Position numbers and translations under genes: made by a program. Shown piece by piece: positions 1 through 8,114 of a stretch of DNA of 64,000 bases. Positions within the stretch are counted from its first letter, which is position 1. Each line of letters opens with the position of its first letter. The notes beneath the pieces were generated by a model. It searched no databases and had not been told where the DNA came from. It saw nothing but the letters and a program-made list of their open reading frames with translations. Origin of the DNA: Nocardia puris (GTDB lineage Bacteria > Actinomycetota > Actinomycetes > Mycobacteriales > Mycobacteriaceae). Location: contig NZ_QNRE01000014.1 in the NCBI RefSeq assembly GCF_003315035.1, positions 124,001 through 188,000 of the forward strand. The letters are read 5' to 3'.

Positions 1-192
1 CCTGGTCGGGAAATGCCCGTACAGGGTGACCCGGCCGACCCGCGCCTCCCGGGCGATCGCCGCGACGCTGGTGTCCGGATCGCGGCCGAGGCAGGTGATG
101 GCGGCGTCGAGGATCGCCTCGCGGTTGCGGCGCGCGTCGGCGCGCTGATTCGGCGCCTGCGGTCTGCTGATCTGACCCGCCCGTGCGGACAT
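1..192 (-). CDS. TetR-family regulator, N-terminal part (runs off window)
   Basis: Reading leftward from an ATG at 192, the 64 visible residues form a TetR DNA-binding domain: a basic leader rich in Arg (RADARRNREAILDAA), then the helix-turn-helix ending TLYGHFPTR, which matches the usual recognition-helix ending (TLYxHFxxK/R). The ligand-binding part lies beyond base 1. It is divergent from the membrane protein at 290, and the 97-base gap holds two copies of one inverted repeat, so it probably represses both itself and that gene. The ligand cannot be inferred. Confidence 0.8.
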   Translation of the reverse strand, partial: MSARAGQISRPQAPNQRADARRNREAILDAAITCLGRDPDTSVAAIAREARVGRVTLYGHFPTR

Positions 193-213
193 TCGCCCTC
201 GCCTTCACTCTTG

Positions 214-231
214 TCGAACACCGGTGTACGA
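214..231. promoter_or_regulatory. Probable TetR operator, copy 1
   Basis: Inverted repeat TCGAACA-CCGG-TGTACGA, one mismatch from perfect symmetry. It shares its left arm and arm spacing with the site at 253-270, 39 bases away centre to centre (close to four helical turns). It lies between the divergent TetR gene and the membrane-protein gene. Confidence 0.6.
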
Positions 232-252
232 GTTACCGTAGCATCATTGAAC

Positions 253-270
253 TCGAACACTGCTGTTCGA
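253..270. promoter_or_regulatory. Probable TetR operator, copy 2
   Basis: Perfect 7-bp inverted repeat TCGAACA-CTGC-TGTTCGA, 20 bases upstream of the membrane-protein start at 290. The symmetry, the second copy at 214-231 and the divergent TetR gene make it a likely operator. Confidence 0.65.
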
Positions 271-289
271 CTTAAGTGGGAGGTGCGGT

Positions 290-808
290 ATGACCGAGCG
301 GAGGGCACATGTGATGGTCGGCGACGAGACCGAACGGACGCCGGGCGGGACGATGGCTCACGCGAACCCCCGACGGCAACGCATGACCGGCCCGTTCGCA
401 CGGTTCGCGTGGCACTACCTGGAAATGGTGCTGGCCATGACGGTCGGGATGCTGCTCGTCCTACCGGCCCTCGAACTCGCGACCGGCGGCCTCCCGGACC
501 GGCCGGAGATCGACAGCCTGCTGATGGCCGCCAGCATGTCGGTCACCATGGCGGCCTGGATGTGGTTCCGCGGGCACCGGGCCCGCCCGATCGTGGAGAT
601 GTGCCTGGCCATGTCCGCCGGCTTCGTCGTCCTGTTCCCGCCCCTGTGGACCGGACACCTCGATGAGATGGGCCTGATGATGGGCGGCCACATCCTCATG
701 CTCCTCTTCATGCTCGCCGCCATGCTCGCCCGCCGCGACGAGTACACGGTCTCGCACAAACACCATGCGGCACGGAAGTCGTTGCCCGAGAACGGCTCCC
801 ACGACTGA
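290..808 (+). CDS. Small Met-rich four-helix membrane protein
   Basis: 172 residues starting at an ATG behind GGGAGG. After a polar N-terminal stretch of about 40 residues there are four hydrophobic segments (around residues 45-65, 76-95, 104-120 and 127-148), unusually rich in methionine, then a polar His/Lys tail. An alternative ATG at 353 would remove most of the N-terminal stretch. I recognise no named family by motif. It is divergent from a TetR gene with two shared operator-like repeats, so it is likely induced by whatever that regulator senses. The Met-rich helices might suggest metal contact, but that is speculation. Confidence 0.75.
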   Translation: MTERRAHVMVGDETERTPGGTMAHANPRRQRMTGPFARFAWHYLEMVLAMTVGMLLVLPALELATGGLPDRPEIDSLLMAASMSVTMAAWMWFRGHRARPIVEMCLAMSAGFVVLFPPLWTGHLDEMGLMMGGHILMLLFMLAAMLARRDEYTVSHKHHAARKSLPENGSHD

Positions 809-901
809 CCCCGATACGACGGAAGCCACCTCTGATGTGGCGGGCTCGGAGAATGAAGGTCGACAGGCCCGGCGTCCGCCCGGAGATTCCCGAGCGATGA
901 C

Positions 902-1114
902 CTACCTGTCATCGGGTTCCCCGTCGCGCCCCGCCGCACGTGCCCGCCCGAACGGGTCGCACTCCCCATCCTCGAACAAGCCGCGAGTATCCACTCGGAA
1001 CTTCCGGTCATCCAGCACGGGAGCCCCGGCAAAGGCGGCAACCACCCGCTCCTTCGAGACGAATCCCGGACGCGGACCGATCGGCGTGACAGTTGCGACC
1101 CGGCCCCCAGACAT
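902..1114 (-). CDS. Small hypothetical protein, possibly an antitoxin C-terminal region
   Basis: 70 residues from an ATG at 1114, preceded by a TACGCT box six bases upstream, a spacing typical of leaderless actinobacterial genes. The segment VSKERVVAAFAGAPVLDDRKFRVDTR resembles the toxin-neutralising tail of Phd/YefM-like antitoxins (conserved xSKERxxAAxxxAPxLD pattern), but there is no recognisable DNA-binding part. It lies 55 bases downstream of the PIN-like gene on the same strand. It could be a remnant of an antitoxin or an unrelated small gene. Confidence 0.4.
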   Translation of the reverse strand: MSGGRVATVTPIGPRPGFVSKERVVAAFAGAPVLDDRKFRVDTRGLFEDGECDPFGRARAAGRDGEPDDR

Positions 1115-1169
1115 GTTCCGAGCGTAGCGTCGATGCCCCCGGGTGCGGCACGAAAATCTTTGGCACCCT

Positions 1170-1706
1170 TCAGATTCTCGTGCCGGTGGGCCGGCTCCAC
1201 AGGCCAGGGGCGAGTAGCGACGTCCGGTCGAGTGGGAGCAGGCCGTCGTCGCATTCGCGCAACCGCTCGTCGATGGTCCGCATCTCGCCGCGGCTCTCGA
1301 TGAAGCCCTCGGAGGCCGCTCGCCGCAGGATGCCGACCGTATTGACGACCCGCAGACCGCCCACCGAGCGCCCCTGCGCCCGGAGACGTTCGAGTCGTTG
1401 CGCTTCCGCCGTGGCCATGACGGCACCGGCGTGAACATCGATGACGACGGTGACCGCCGCGCCTGTGCGCTCGGCGGCTGCGACGGCGTGCGCGTTCGCC
1501 GAGATCTCGATCCAGTTCGGCGTCAGCTTCGACCAGATCAACTCCACGCCCTTGAAGCGAGGATCGACTCGGGCTTTCCGAAGCACCTCGGCCTCCACCG
1601 TCTCCGGGGTGCTGAGCTTGCCCAGCACCTTGATCAGCTGGCGTTGCCTATTGGTGGCCAAGAAGTTCAACGCGGGCCCGGCATCTATGACGGGTCTGGC
1701 GTTCAT
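1170..1706 (-). CDS. PIN-like nuclease-family protein of an XRE-ImmA module, probably internally deleted
   Basis: 178 residues; its ATG overlaps the peptidase stop (TCAT on the plus strand, 1703-1706), so it is co-translated with it. It opens with a PIN-like strand (RPVIDAGPALNFLAT) and ends with TVGILRRAASEGFI, a helical C terminus. From memory of this family, members are about 30 residues longer and carry a conserved DLGE-type acidic segment just before the AHAVxAAE helix. Here WIEIS runs straight into ANAHAVAAAE, so that acidic segment seems to be missing. If so, the toxin or effector is catalytically impaired. Family assignment is from overall pattern, not from a search. Confidence 0.6.
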   Translation of the reverse strand: MNARPVIDAGPALNFLATNRQRQLIKVLGKLSTPETVEAEVLRKARVDPRFKGVELIWSKLTPNWIEISANAHAVAAAERTGAAVTVVIDVHAGAVMATAEAQRLERLRAQGRSVGGLRVVNTVGILRRAASEGFIESRGEMRTIDERLRECDDGLLPLDRTSLLAPGLWSRPTGTRI

Positions 1707-2530
1707 ACTTCGCCGCCGTCACCCAGATCGGCGTCTTCGAGTTCGTGGAGGTCGAGGTCGGCGTCGGGTAGGTCGTCGGGGTCGCTCCACTCCGGGACGA
1801 GTGTCCGCGGAGTGAGGCCCGCTGCGGTCAATTCCCGTTCGACGGAGGCGACATCGAGGCCCCGGAGCGTGGCGATCGTCTGGATCGAGACCGTGTTTCG
1901 CATCCACCCGGCGATGGCCCGCGCCAGCAAGCGCTGCGGGGCGCGCCGCTGGTCGGATTCCCGTTGCATGGCCTGGTATTGGTCCGACCAGCCGAATCTC
2001 GTGGCCAGCCGCGGTGCGGTTTCGCTCATGAACCGTGTCTTGGTGGTCGGGTCGATATGACCCGACTGCTCCAAGGCGATCGCTGCGATCTTGGGTGAGA
2101 CCTGGAACCACTGGACGACCTTCGACAGCACCGCCAGGTCGACGGCTCGGCCATCGATGAGGTCCGCGAGACCAGCCGGCGGGATCAACAGATGCCGAGC
2201 GAAGACGTTGGCCCTGATCTCCGTCGGGCTCGCGGAATCGACGATGGGCGCGGCCGACCAATCCGCGAACACGACGTGGGCGAGTTCGTGGGCGAGGGTG
2301 CTGCGTTGCCGCATCGGGTGCCGGGTCCGCGCCACCGCGATGAATACTCGCCCCCGAGGTCCACGACGCATGGTCATACCGTGCTGGTCCGGTTCGGTGT
2401 CGAGGATCACGACATCGGCGCCCACCGTCTGCTAGATCAGCGTGACCAGGTCACCGAGCGGCTGCGCACCGAGATGGTGCCGCGCGCGGAACCGCTCCGC
2501 TGCGTCGCGGCCCTCCGATTCGGCGGTCAT
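1703..2530 (-). pseudogene. ImmA/IrrE-type zinc metallopeptidase, interrupted by an in-frame amber codon
   Basis: The reading frame begins at an ATG (2530) overlapping the XRE stop by ATGA. It encodes 32 residues (MTAESEGRDAAERF...), meets TAG at 2432-2434, and continues in the same frame as QTVGADVVILDTEP. The downstream part carries the zinc motif HELAH in RSTLAHELAHVVFAD, as in COG2856/M78 peptidases, and an acidic C-terminal tail. Without the stop the protein would be 274 residues plus the recoded position. A GTG at 2425 could restart translation and give 240 residues that keep HEXXH. I call it a pseudogene because frame and overlap spacing are intact on both sides of a single nonsense codon. 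A sequencing error is possible. Confidence 0.7.
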
Positions 2531-2868
2531 TCGGCCACCGGGATGCCTTGTTCATCGAGATAGGCGTCGAGTTCCAGGAAACGCAGCATCTGCTCGTACA
2601 TGGAATCCATCGCGGACCCGTTCGCGGCGCGCGCCGCGCACTGCACCTCCCCGGCCACGGCGGAGGTTCCGGTGAGTTCGCGCAGGAGCACACCCGTGGC
2701 GTGCGCGATGGCGACGAGTTCGTTCATCTTCGCCACGCGATCGCCGGCGATGGTCCGCGACAGCGTCGGCTGGGTGATACCGGTCCTGGCGGCCATCTCG
2801 CGCTGACTCAGTCCGGCGGCGGCGCGGGCGCGATCGATGCGGTCGCCGATCGACAGCTCGCCAGTCAT
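2527..2868 (-). CDS. XRE-family helix-turn-helix regulator (antitoxin-like)
   Basis: 113 residues from an ATG at 2868 with a strong AGGAGGT site. Residues 6-65 form a Cro/C1-type HTH (IGDRIDRARAAAGLSQREMAARTGITQPTLSRTI): helix 2 is SQREMAART and the recognition helix is TQPTLSRTI. The rest is helical. It is first in a three-gene unit with the ImmA/IrrE peptidase (ATGA overlap) and the PIN-like protein. In ImmA-ImmR and IrrE systems the peptidase cleaves the XRE repressor, so it probably represses its own operon. Confidence 0.8.
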   Translation of the reverse strand: MTGELSIGDRIDRARAAAGLSQREMAARTGITQPTLSRTIAGDRVAKMNELVAIAHATGVLLRELTGTSAVAGEVQCAARAANGSAMDSMYEQMLRFLELDAYLDEQGIPVAE

Positions 2869-2945
2869 GCCCACACCTCCTGAATCAGAACATCGATACT
2901 GATTCAGTAGGTACCCGGACGAGCGTGAGCAACGATCGAACCGGG

Positions 2946-3341
2946 TCAGTCGGACTCCGCGGGAATCGCTGTGCCCACGATCCATTCGTGGCCGAAGGGG
3001 TCGCGGATGCGGCCTTGGCGGGCGCCGTAGGGCTGGTCGGCGACGGGGAAGACGGTGTGGCCACCGGCGGTGGTCATGCGGGCGGCGAGGGTATCGGGGG
3101 TGTCGGTGGTGAGAGTGAGGAGGAGGCCAGGGCTGCCGAGTTGGTGGGGGTCGCGGTCGTATTCGTCGGAGTCCTTGAGTTGGAACGTCGGGCCGTCGGG
3201 TAGGGCGAGTTCGGCGAAGACCACACGGCCGGAATCGTTGTGGCGTTCGAGGACGGTGGCGTCGAAGACGGTGGTGTAGTACTCGATCGCCGCGGCGGCG
3301 TCGCTGACGACCAGTTTCGGAGCGATCCTGTCGATAGCCAT
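2946..3341 (-). CDS. VOC-superfamily (glyoxalase-fold) protein
   Basis: 131 residues from ATG at 3341. It has the paired beta-alpha-beta-beta-beta layout of single-chain VOC proteins: N-terminal IAPKLVVSDAAAAIEYYTTVF, a central FAELALPDGPTFQLKDSD, and the C-terminal signature YGARQGRIRDPFGHEWIVGT typical of the PhnB/YdeM-like class. Such proteins include dioxygenases, glyoxalases and antibiotic-binding proteins, and the substrate cannot be read from sequence. It is a monocistronic gene. Confidence 0.8.
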   Translation of the reverse strand: MAIDRIAPKLVVSDAAAAIEYYTTVFDATVLERHNDSGRVVFAELALPDGPTFQLKDSDEYDRDPHQLGSPGLLLTLTTDTPDTLAARMTTAGGHTVFPVADQPYGARQGRIRDPFGHEWIVGTAIPAESD

Positions 3342-3507
3342 GGTCGTGAGTATTGCCGCGCGCGATGCGGGTCGGCTTGGAAAATTGGTACACGATCGGC
3401 GAGTGCTGGGCCCGAGCTCGAGCGGTCGGCGAAAGGGCGGGTGATCGACCGCGACGCCGTTCGATAATTGAGCCGGGATGGGCCGCACTGTATGACACGC
3501 TTGATCC

Positions 3508-3804
3508 ATGACGGCCATTCCGATCGGGGAGCTCGCACACCACGCCGCGCGGGCGAAGGCGTTGGTCGAGTCCGGTGAGACTGTCGACATCATCGAGCGC
3601 GGCGAGGTCGTCGCACGGATCGTGCCGGTGGACCCGACGCACGACCGACGGGTCCGATCGGCCGCCGTAGGGCACCGGCGGCCGGCGTTCGGAGGTCGGC
3701 CGGACCTGCTCACGGAGGTTCGCCGCCGGATCGCCAACGAGCCGATCGACGCCGGCCGAGTGAACGCCGCGCTGCGGGAGCTACGGGACGGCGAGCGGTA
3801 CTGA
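3508..3804 (+). CDS. Phd/YefM-type antitoxin without a visible toxin
   Basis: 98 residues. The N-terminal half (MTAIPIGELAHHAARAKALVESGETVDIIERGEVVARIVPV) is the Phd/YefM fold: beta strand, helix, and the signature ExxxIxxRGxxVARIVP. The C-terminal half is the helical part that normally folds onto a toxin. No toxin ORF follows. The next 370 bases hold a hairpin and a degraded kinase end, so this is an orphan antitoxin or a free-standing regulator. Confidence 0.75.
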   Translation: MTAIPIGELAHHAARAKALVESGETVDIIERGEVVARIVPVDPTHDRRVRSAAVGHRRPAFGGRPDLLTEVRRRIANEPIDAGRVNAALRELRDGERY

Positions 3805-3912
3805 GGAGCCCCGGATCCTCGGCATGCCGGTGAGGCTCCAGTCGGTGAGCCCCCGCTGATTCGGGCGTTGCGGTGGCCGGAGGTTCGGTCACGGATGTGG
3901 ACCACGGCGAAA

Positions 3913-3950
3913 CGCCTCCGGCCCGCGACATGTGCCGCGAACCGGAGGCG
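3913..3950. terminator. Hairpin downstream of the orphan antitoxin
   Basis: Perfect 9-bp arms CGCCTCCGG / CCGGAGGCG around a 20-base loop, about 110 bases after the antitoxin stop. It has no U tract, as is usual for actinobacterial terminators. The interval 3805-4032 otherwise holds nothing I recognise. Confidence 0.5.
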
Positions 3951-4032
3951 CTCACCCGACCCCTACACCCGACTCACCCGGGTCCGTTCCCGGACGGGAG
4001 TTGCGGTCGAAGGGCGGACGCGGCCCCATGGT

Positions 4033-4182
4033 TTGGCCACCGACAACCAGACCGCCGCGATCAGCGCGATGGTGGAGACGATCGGCGGGTCACTGCGCGC
4101 CGGATTCCGCGCCGACCGACCCGGATTCGAGGTGGTCGCCGAGTGGGCGTACCCCCGCGACGCGCGAGGCGCGCGGTCGTGA
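4033..4182 (+). pseudogene. Remnant of a histidine-kinase C terminus
   Basis: About 49 codons ending in a TGA at 4180-4182. The stretch VETIGGSLRAG...PGFEVVAEWAYP matches the last beta strands of NarL-partner (HisKA_3) sensor kinases, normally written as GMRERVxxLGGxLxAGxxPxGGFxVxAxLP. Everything upstream (dimerisation, His box, N box) is absent. Its stop overlaps the regulator's GTG (GTGA at 4179-4182), the usual coupling of kinase and response regulator genes. It is a fossil of an operon. Confidence 0.6.
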
Positions 4183-4726
4183 TCACCGTGCTCGTCGTGG
4201 ACGACCAGCACCTCGTGCGGACCGGATTCCGCACGGTGCTCGATCTCGAGGATGGCATCACCGTCGTCGGGGAGGCCGACAACGGGCTCACCGCCGTGGA
4301 ACGAACCCGTCTGCTCGACGAGTACGTGTACGAGGCGCTCAGCGCGGGCGCCAGCGGGTTCCTCGTCAAACATGCCTCGGCGGACGCGCTCGTGGACGCC
4401 ATCCACACGGTGGCGCAGGGCGACGCCCTGCTCACACCGAAGTTGGTGCAGCGGCTGATCACGCGATTCGGCCCCGCCAACGGTCCGGCCTCGGCGAGCA
4501 GGCCCGCGACCCGATCGCTCACCGAACGCGAACGCGAAGCGGTCGCCCTTGTCGCGCAGGGCTTTCCAACGAGGACATCGCCCGCCGCTGGGTCGTGAGC
4601 AACGGCACCGTCCGCACCCACGTCAGCCGCGCGATGACCAAGCTGCACGCCCGCGACCGCGCCCAGCTCGTCGTGATCGCCTACCGCGCCGGACTGGCGA
4701 ACCCGGACTTCCTCGGCGAAACCTGA
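4179..4726 (+). pseudogene. NarL/LuxR-type response regulator, internally deleted and frameshifted
   Basis: GTG at 4179 begins a receiver domain (VITVLVVDDQHLVRTGFRTVL). After ADNGLTAVER the frame jumps straight to LLDEYVYEALSAGASGFLVKHA, so about 40 residues, including the phosphorylated Asp, are gone. The LuxR HTH starts normally (LTEREREAVALVAQG). Near 4560-4566 one base is missing, and SNEDIARRWVVSNGTVRTHVSRAMTKL continues in another frame up to the TGA at 4724-4726. Two independent lesions show it is dead. It was once coupled to the kinase remnant just upstream. Confidence 0.8.
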
Positions 4727-4732
4727 TCCGCG

Positions 4733-5521
4733 CTAGTCGGTCTTCGTATCCCCTGTCGACAACCGCACCGTCCCGATCACGAAGATCGCCAGGCACAGCG
4801 CCGCGAAGTAGAGCAGCGAGCCGGTCGGCCCGCCGAACAGGGTCTTGATGGTCGACATCTGGCCCACCCCGAGTTCTCCGTTCTTGAACGGGGACAGCCG
4901 CTGGAGCATGATGCCGAGGTCGCCGGGCACGAAGGTGACGAACACTTCGACGCCGAACTTCCACAGCAGCACGATCATGACCACCAGGCCCGGTTTGGGC
5001 AGCAGCGCCGAGAGCCCCAGGCCGAGCGCGCAGATCAGCATCGTGAAGATCGGCACGCAGATCAGCAGGCGCACGCCCACCGACGAGAACGCGTCGACCT
5101 TGCCCCACACGTCCGGGAACAGGCGCGGGAATCCGCCGACCAGGATGAACGTGGTGAGCAGCGAGGTCACACCGGAGATCGCGCCGAACACGATCAGCTT
5201 CGACACCGGCAGCAGCCAGCGCCGCGCCTGGATGCCGAACGCCGTCTCGACCGTCTTGTCCTTGAACTCCGCGCACAGCGACGTGACGCCGCCCGACATC
5301 AGGATGAAGGTGGCGAAGATGAGGATCCAGTAGGTGGAGTTATTGGTCTCCATGCCGCCGGAGCCGTTGAACGCCTGCTCCTGGGTGGCCTTCGCGATGC
5401 CGAAGTTGATCAGCACCGGGATCAGGATCGCCAGCGGAACCACGGTGTACCAGAACGAGTTCCGCCAGGAGAGCTTCGTGAGCTCGCTGCGCACGGACCG
5501 CGCGAGATAGGTGGCGAGCAT
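4733..5521 (-). CDS. ABC-2 type transporter permease
   Basis: 262 residues with about six membrane segments. The N terminus RSVRSELTKLSWRNSFWYTVVPLAIL is the typical ABC-2 opening (cytoplasmic helix, then TM1), and a large extracytoplasmic loop follows (TQEQAFNGSGGMETNNS). Its start overlaps the ATPase stop (the shared base is 5521), so the two are co-translated. The pair is preceded by an iron box and sits at the left end of the siderophore locus, so export of the siderophore or its precursor is a fair guess. Known mycobactin systems export by MmpL/S and import by IrtAB, so this assignment is inference. Confidence 0.8.
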   Translation of the reverse strand: MLATYLARSVRSELTKLSWRNSFWYTVVPLAILIPVLINFGIAKATQEQAFNGSGGMETNNSTYWILIFATFILMSGGVTSLCAEFKDKTVETAFGIQARRWLLPVSKLIVFGAISGVTSLLTTFILVGGFPRLFPDVWGKVDAFSSVGVRLLICVPIFTMLICALGLGLSALLPKPGLVVMIVLLWKFGVEVFVTFVPGDLGIMLQRLSPFKNGELGVGQMSTIKTLFGGPTGSLLYFAALCLAIFVIGTVRLSTGDTKTD

Positions 5522-6258
5522 CAGCGCTCACCCCCGCCCGCGGCGTATTCGACGCTGCCGCGGGTGAGGTCGACGTAGGCCGACTCCAACCGCCGGGGAC
5601 CGGTCCCCTTGGCCACCAGTTCGTCCTTGCTCGTATCGGACAGCACTTTTCCCTTGCCCATGACGACGATCCGGTCACCCGTGATCTCTACTTCGGTGAG
5701 ATTGTGCGAGGCCACCAGCAGGCACTTGCCCTCGGCGGCCAGGCCGACGACCAGCTCGCGCAACCAGAGCGTGCCCTCGACGTCGAGACCGTTGGCCGGC
5801 TCGTCCAGCACCAGGGTGCGCGGATCACCGAGCAGGGCCGAGGCGATGCCCAGCCGCTGCAACATGCCGTAGGAGAACCTGCCGACCGAGCGGCGCGCGA
5901 CCGCCGCGAGCCCGACGCGCTCGAGCACCCGACCGACGTTCGCGGCGGGCACACCGCCCAGGCGCGCCTGCCAGAGCAGGTGCTGTTCGGCGGTGTGCTT
6001 GGGGTTGCGGGAGAACGCGCCGAGGCTGAACCCGATCTCGCGGATCGTGTCGCGGAACTCCAGCAGCCCCTTGTCGTTGATCGCGATCGCGCCGGAGGTG
6101 GGGCGGGTGAGACCGGCGATCATGCGCATGACCGTGGTCTTGCCCGCGCCGTTGGGCCCGAGCAGGTAGGTGATCGAGCCCGCCTCGGCCTCGAAGCTGA
6201 CATCGTCTACGGCGACGTTCTCACCGAAGCGTTTGGTAACGCCGCGAACGCTGATCAT
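5521..6258 (-). CDS. ABC-2 transporter ATP-binding protein, iron-regulated
   Basis: 245 residues with a complete ABC ATPase set: Walker A LGPNGAGKTT (about residues 33-42), signature FSYGMLQRLG, Walker B LVLDEPANGLD, and the H-loop VASHN. The signature FSYGM replaces LSGGQ, as is common in ABC-2 drug and bacitracin-type exporters. It starts at ATG 6258, 67 bases downstream of an iron-box-like palindrome at 6326-6344, and it is the first gene of a two-gene operon. Predicted to be derepressed in low iron and to energise export linked to the siderophore genes. Confidence 0.88.
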   Translation of the reverse strand: MISVRGVTKRFGENVAVDDVSFEAEAGSITYLLGPNGAGKTTVMRMIAGLTRPTSGAIAINDKGLLEFRDTIREIGFSLGAFSRNPKHTAEQHLLWQARLGGVPAANVGRVLERVGLAAVARRSVGRFSYGMLQRLGIASALLGDPRTLVLDEPANGLDVEGTLWLRELVVGLAAEGKCLLVASHNLTEVEITGDRIVVMGKGKVLSDTSKDELVAKGTGPRRLESAYVDLTRGSVEYAAGGGER

Positions 6259-6325
6259 GAAGGAAATCCTGGGTTACGGGTCGGGGTGCCACACCACACG
6301 ACGGAGCGACGCTCCGTGCGGCAGG

Positions 6326-6344
6326 TTAGGACAGTCGATCCTAA
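6326..6344. promoter_or_regulatory. DtxR/IdeR-type iron box upstream of the ABC-2 operon
   Basis: TTAGGACAGTCGATCCTAA: 6-bp perfect arms (TTAGGA/TCCTAA), matching the 19-bp consensus TTAGGTTAGGCTAACCTAA at 13 positions. It is nearly the same as the box at 18029 (CAGTC.ATCCTAA shared). Predicted to bind the iron-dependent repressor. Confidence 0.75.
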
Positions 6345-6365
6345 GCCGAGCGCGATCGCGCGATA

Positions 6366-8018
<1,653 letters not shown>

Positions 8019-8114
8019 CTCTTCCCGCACGGCGCTTCTGCGCAGAGGACACCCCGGCGTCGAATGGGTTGTGTTTCCGGAATTACTTTCCGGGACGCCG
8101 GGATGCGGCCGGAT

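Noticed and set aside
415..1254. Minus-strand open frame of 279 codons
   Set aside because: Overlaps the membrane-protein gene, which has a good ribosome site and clear helices; the antisense product has no recognisable pattern.
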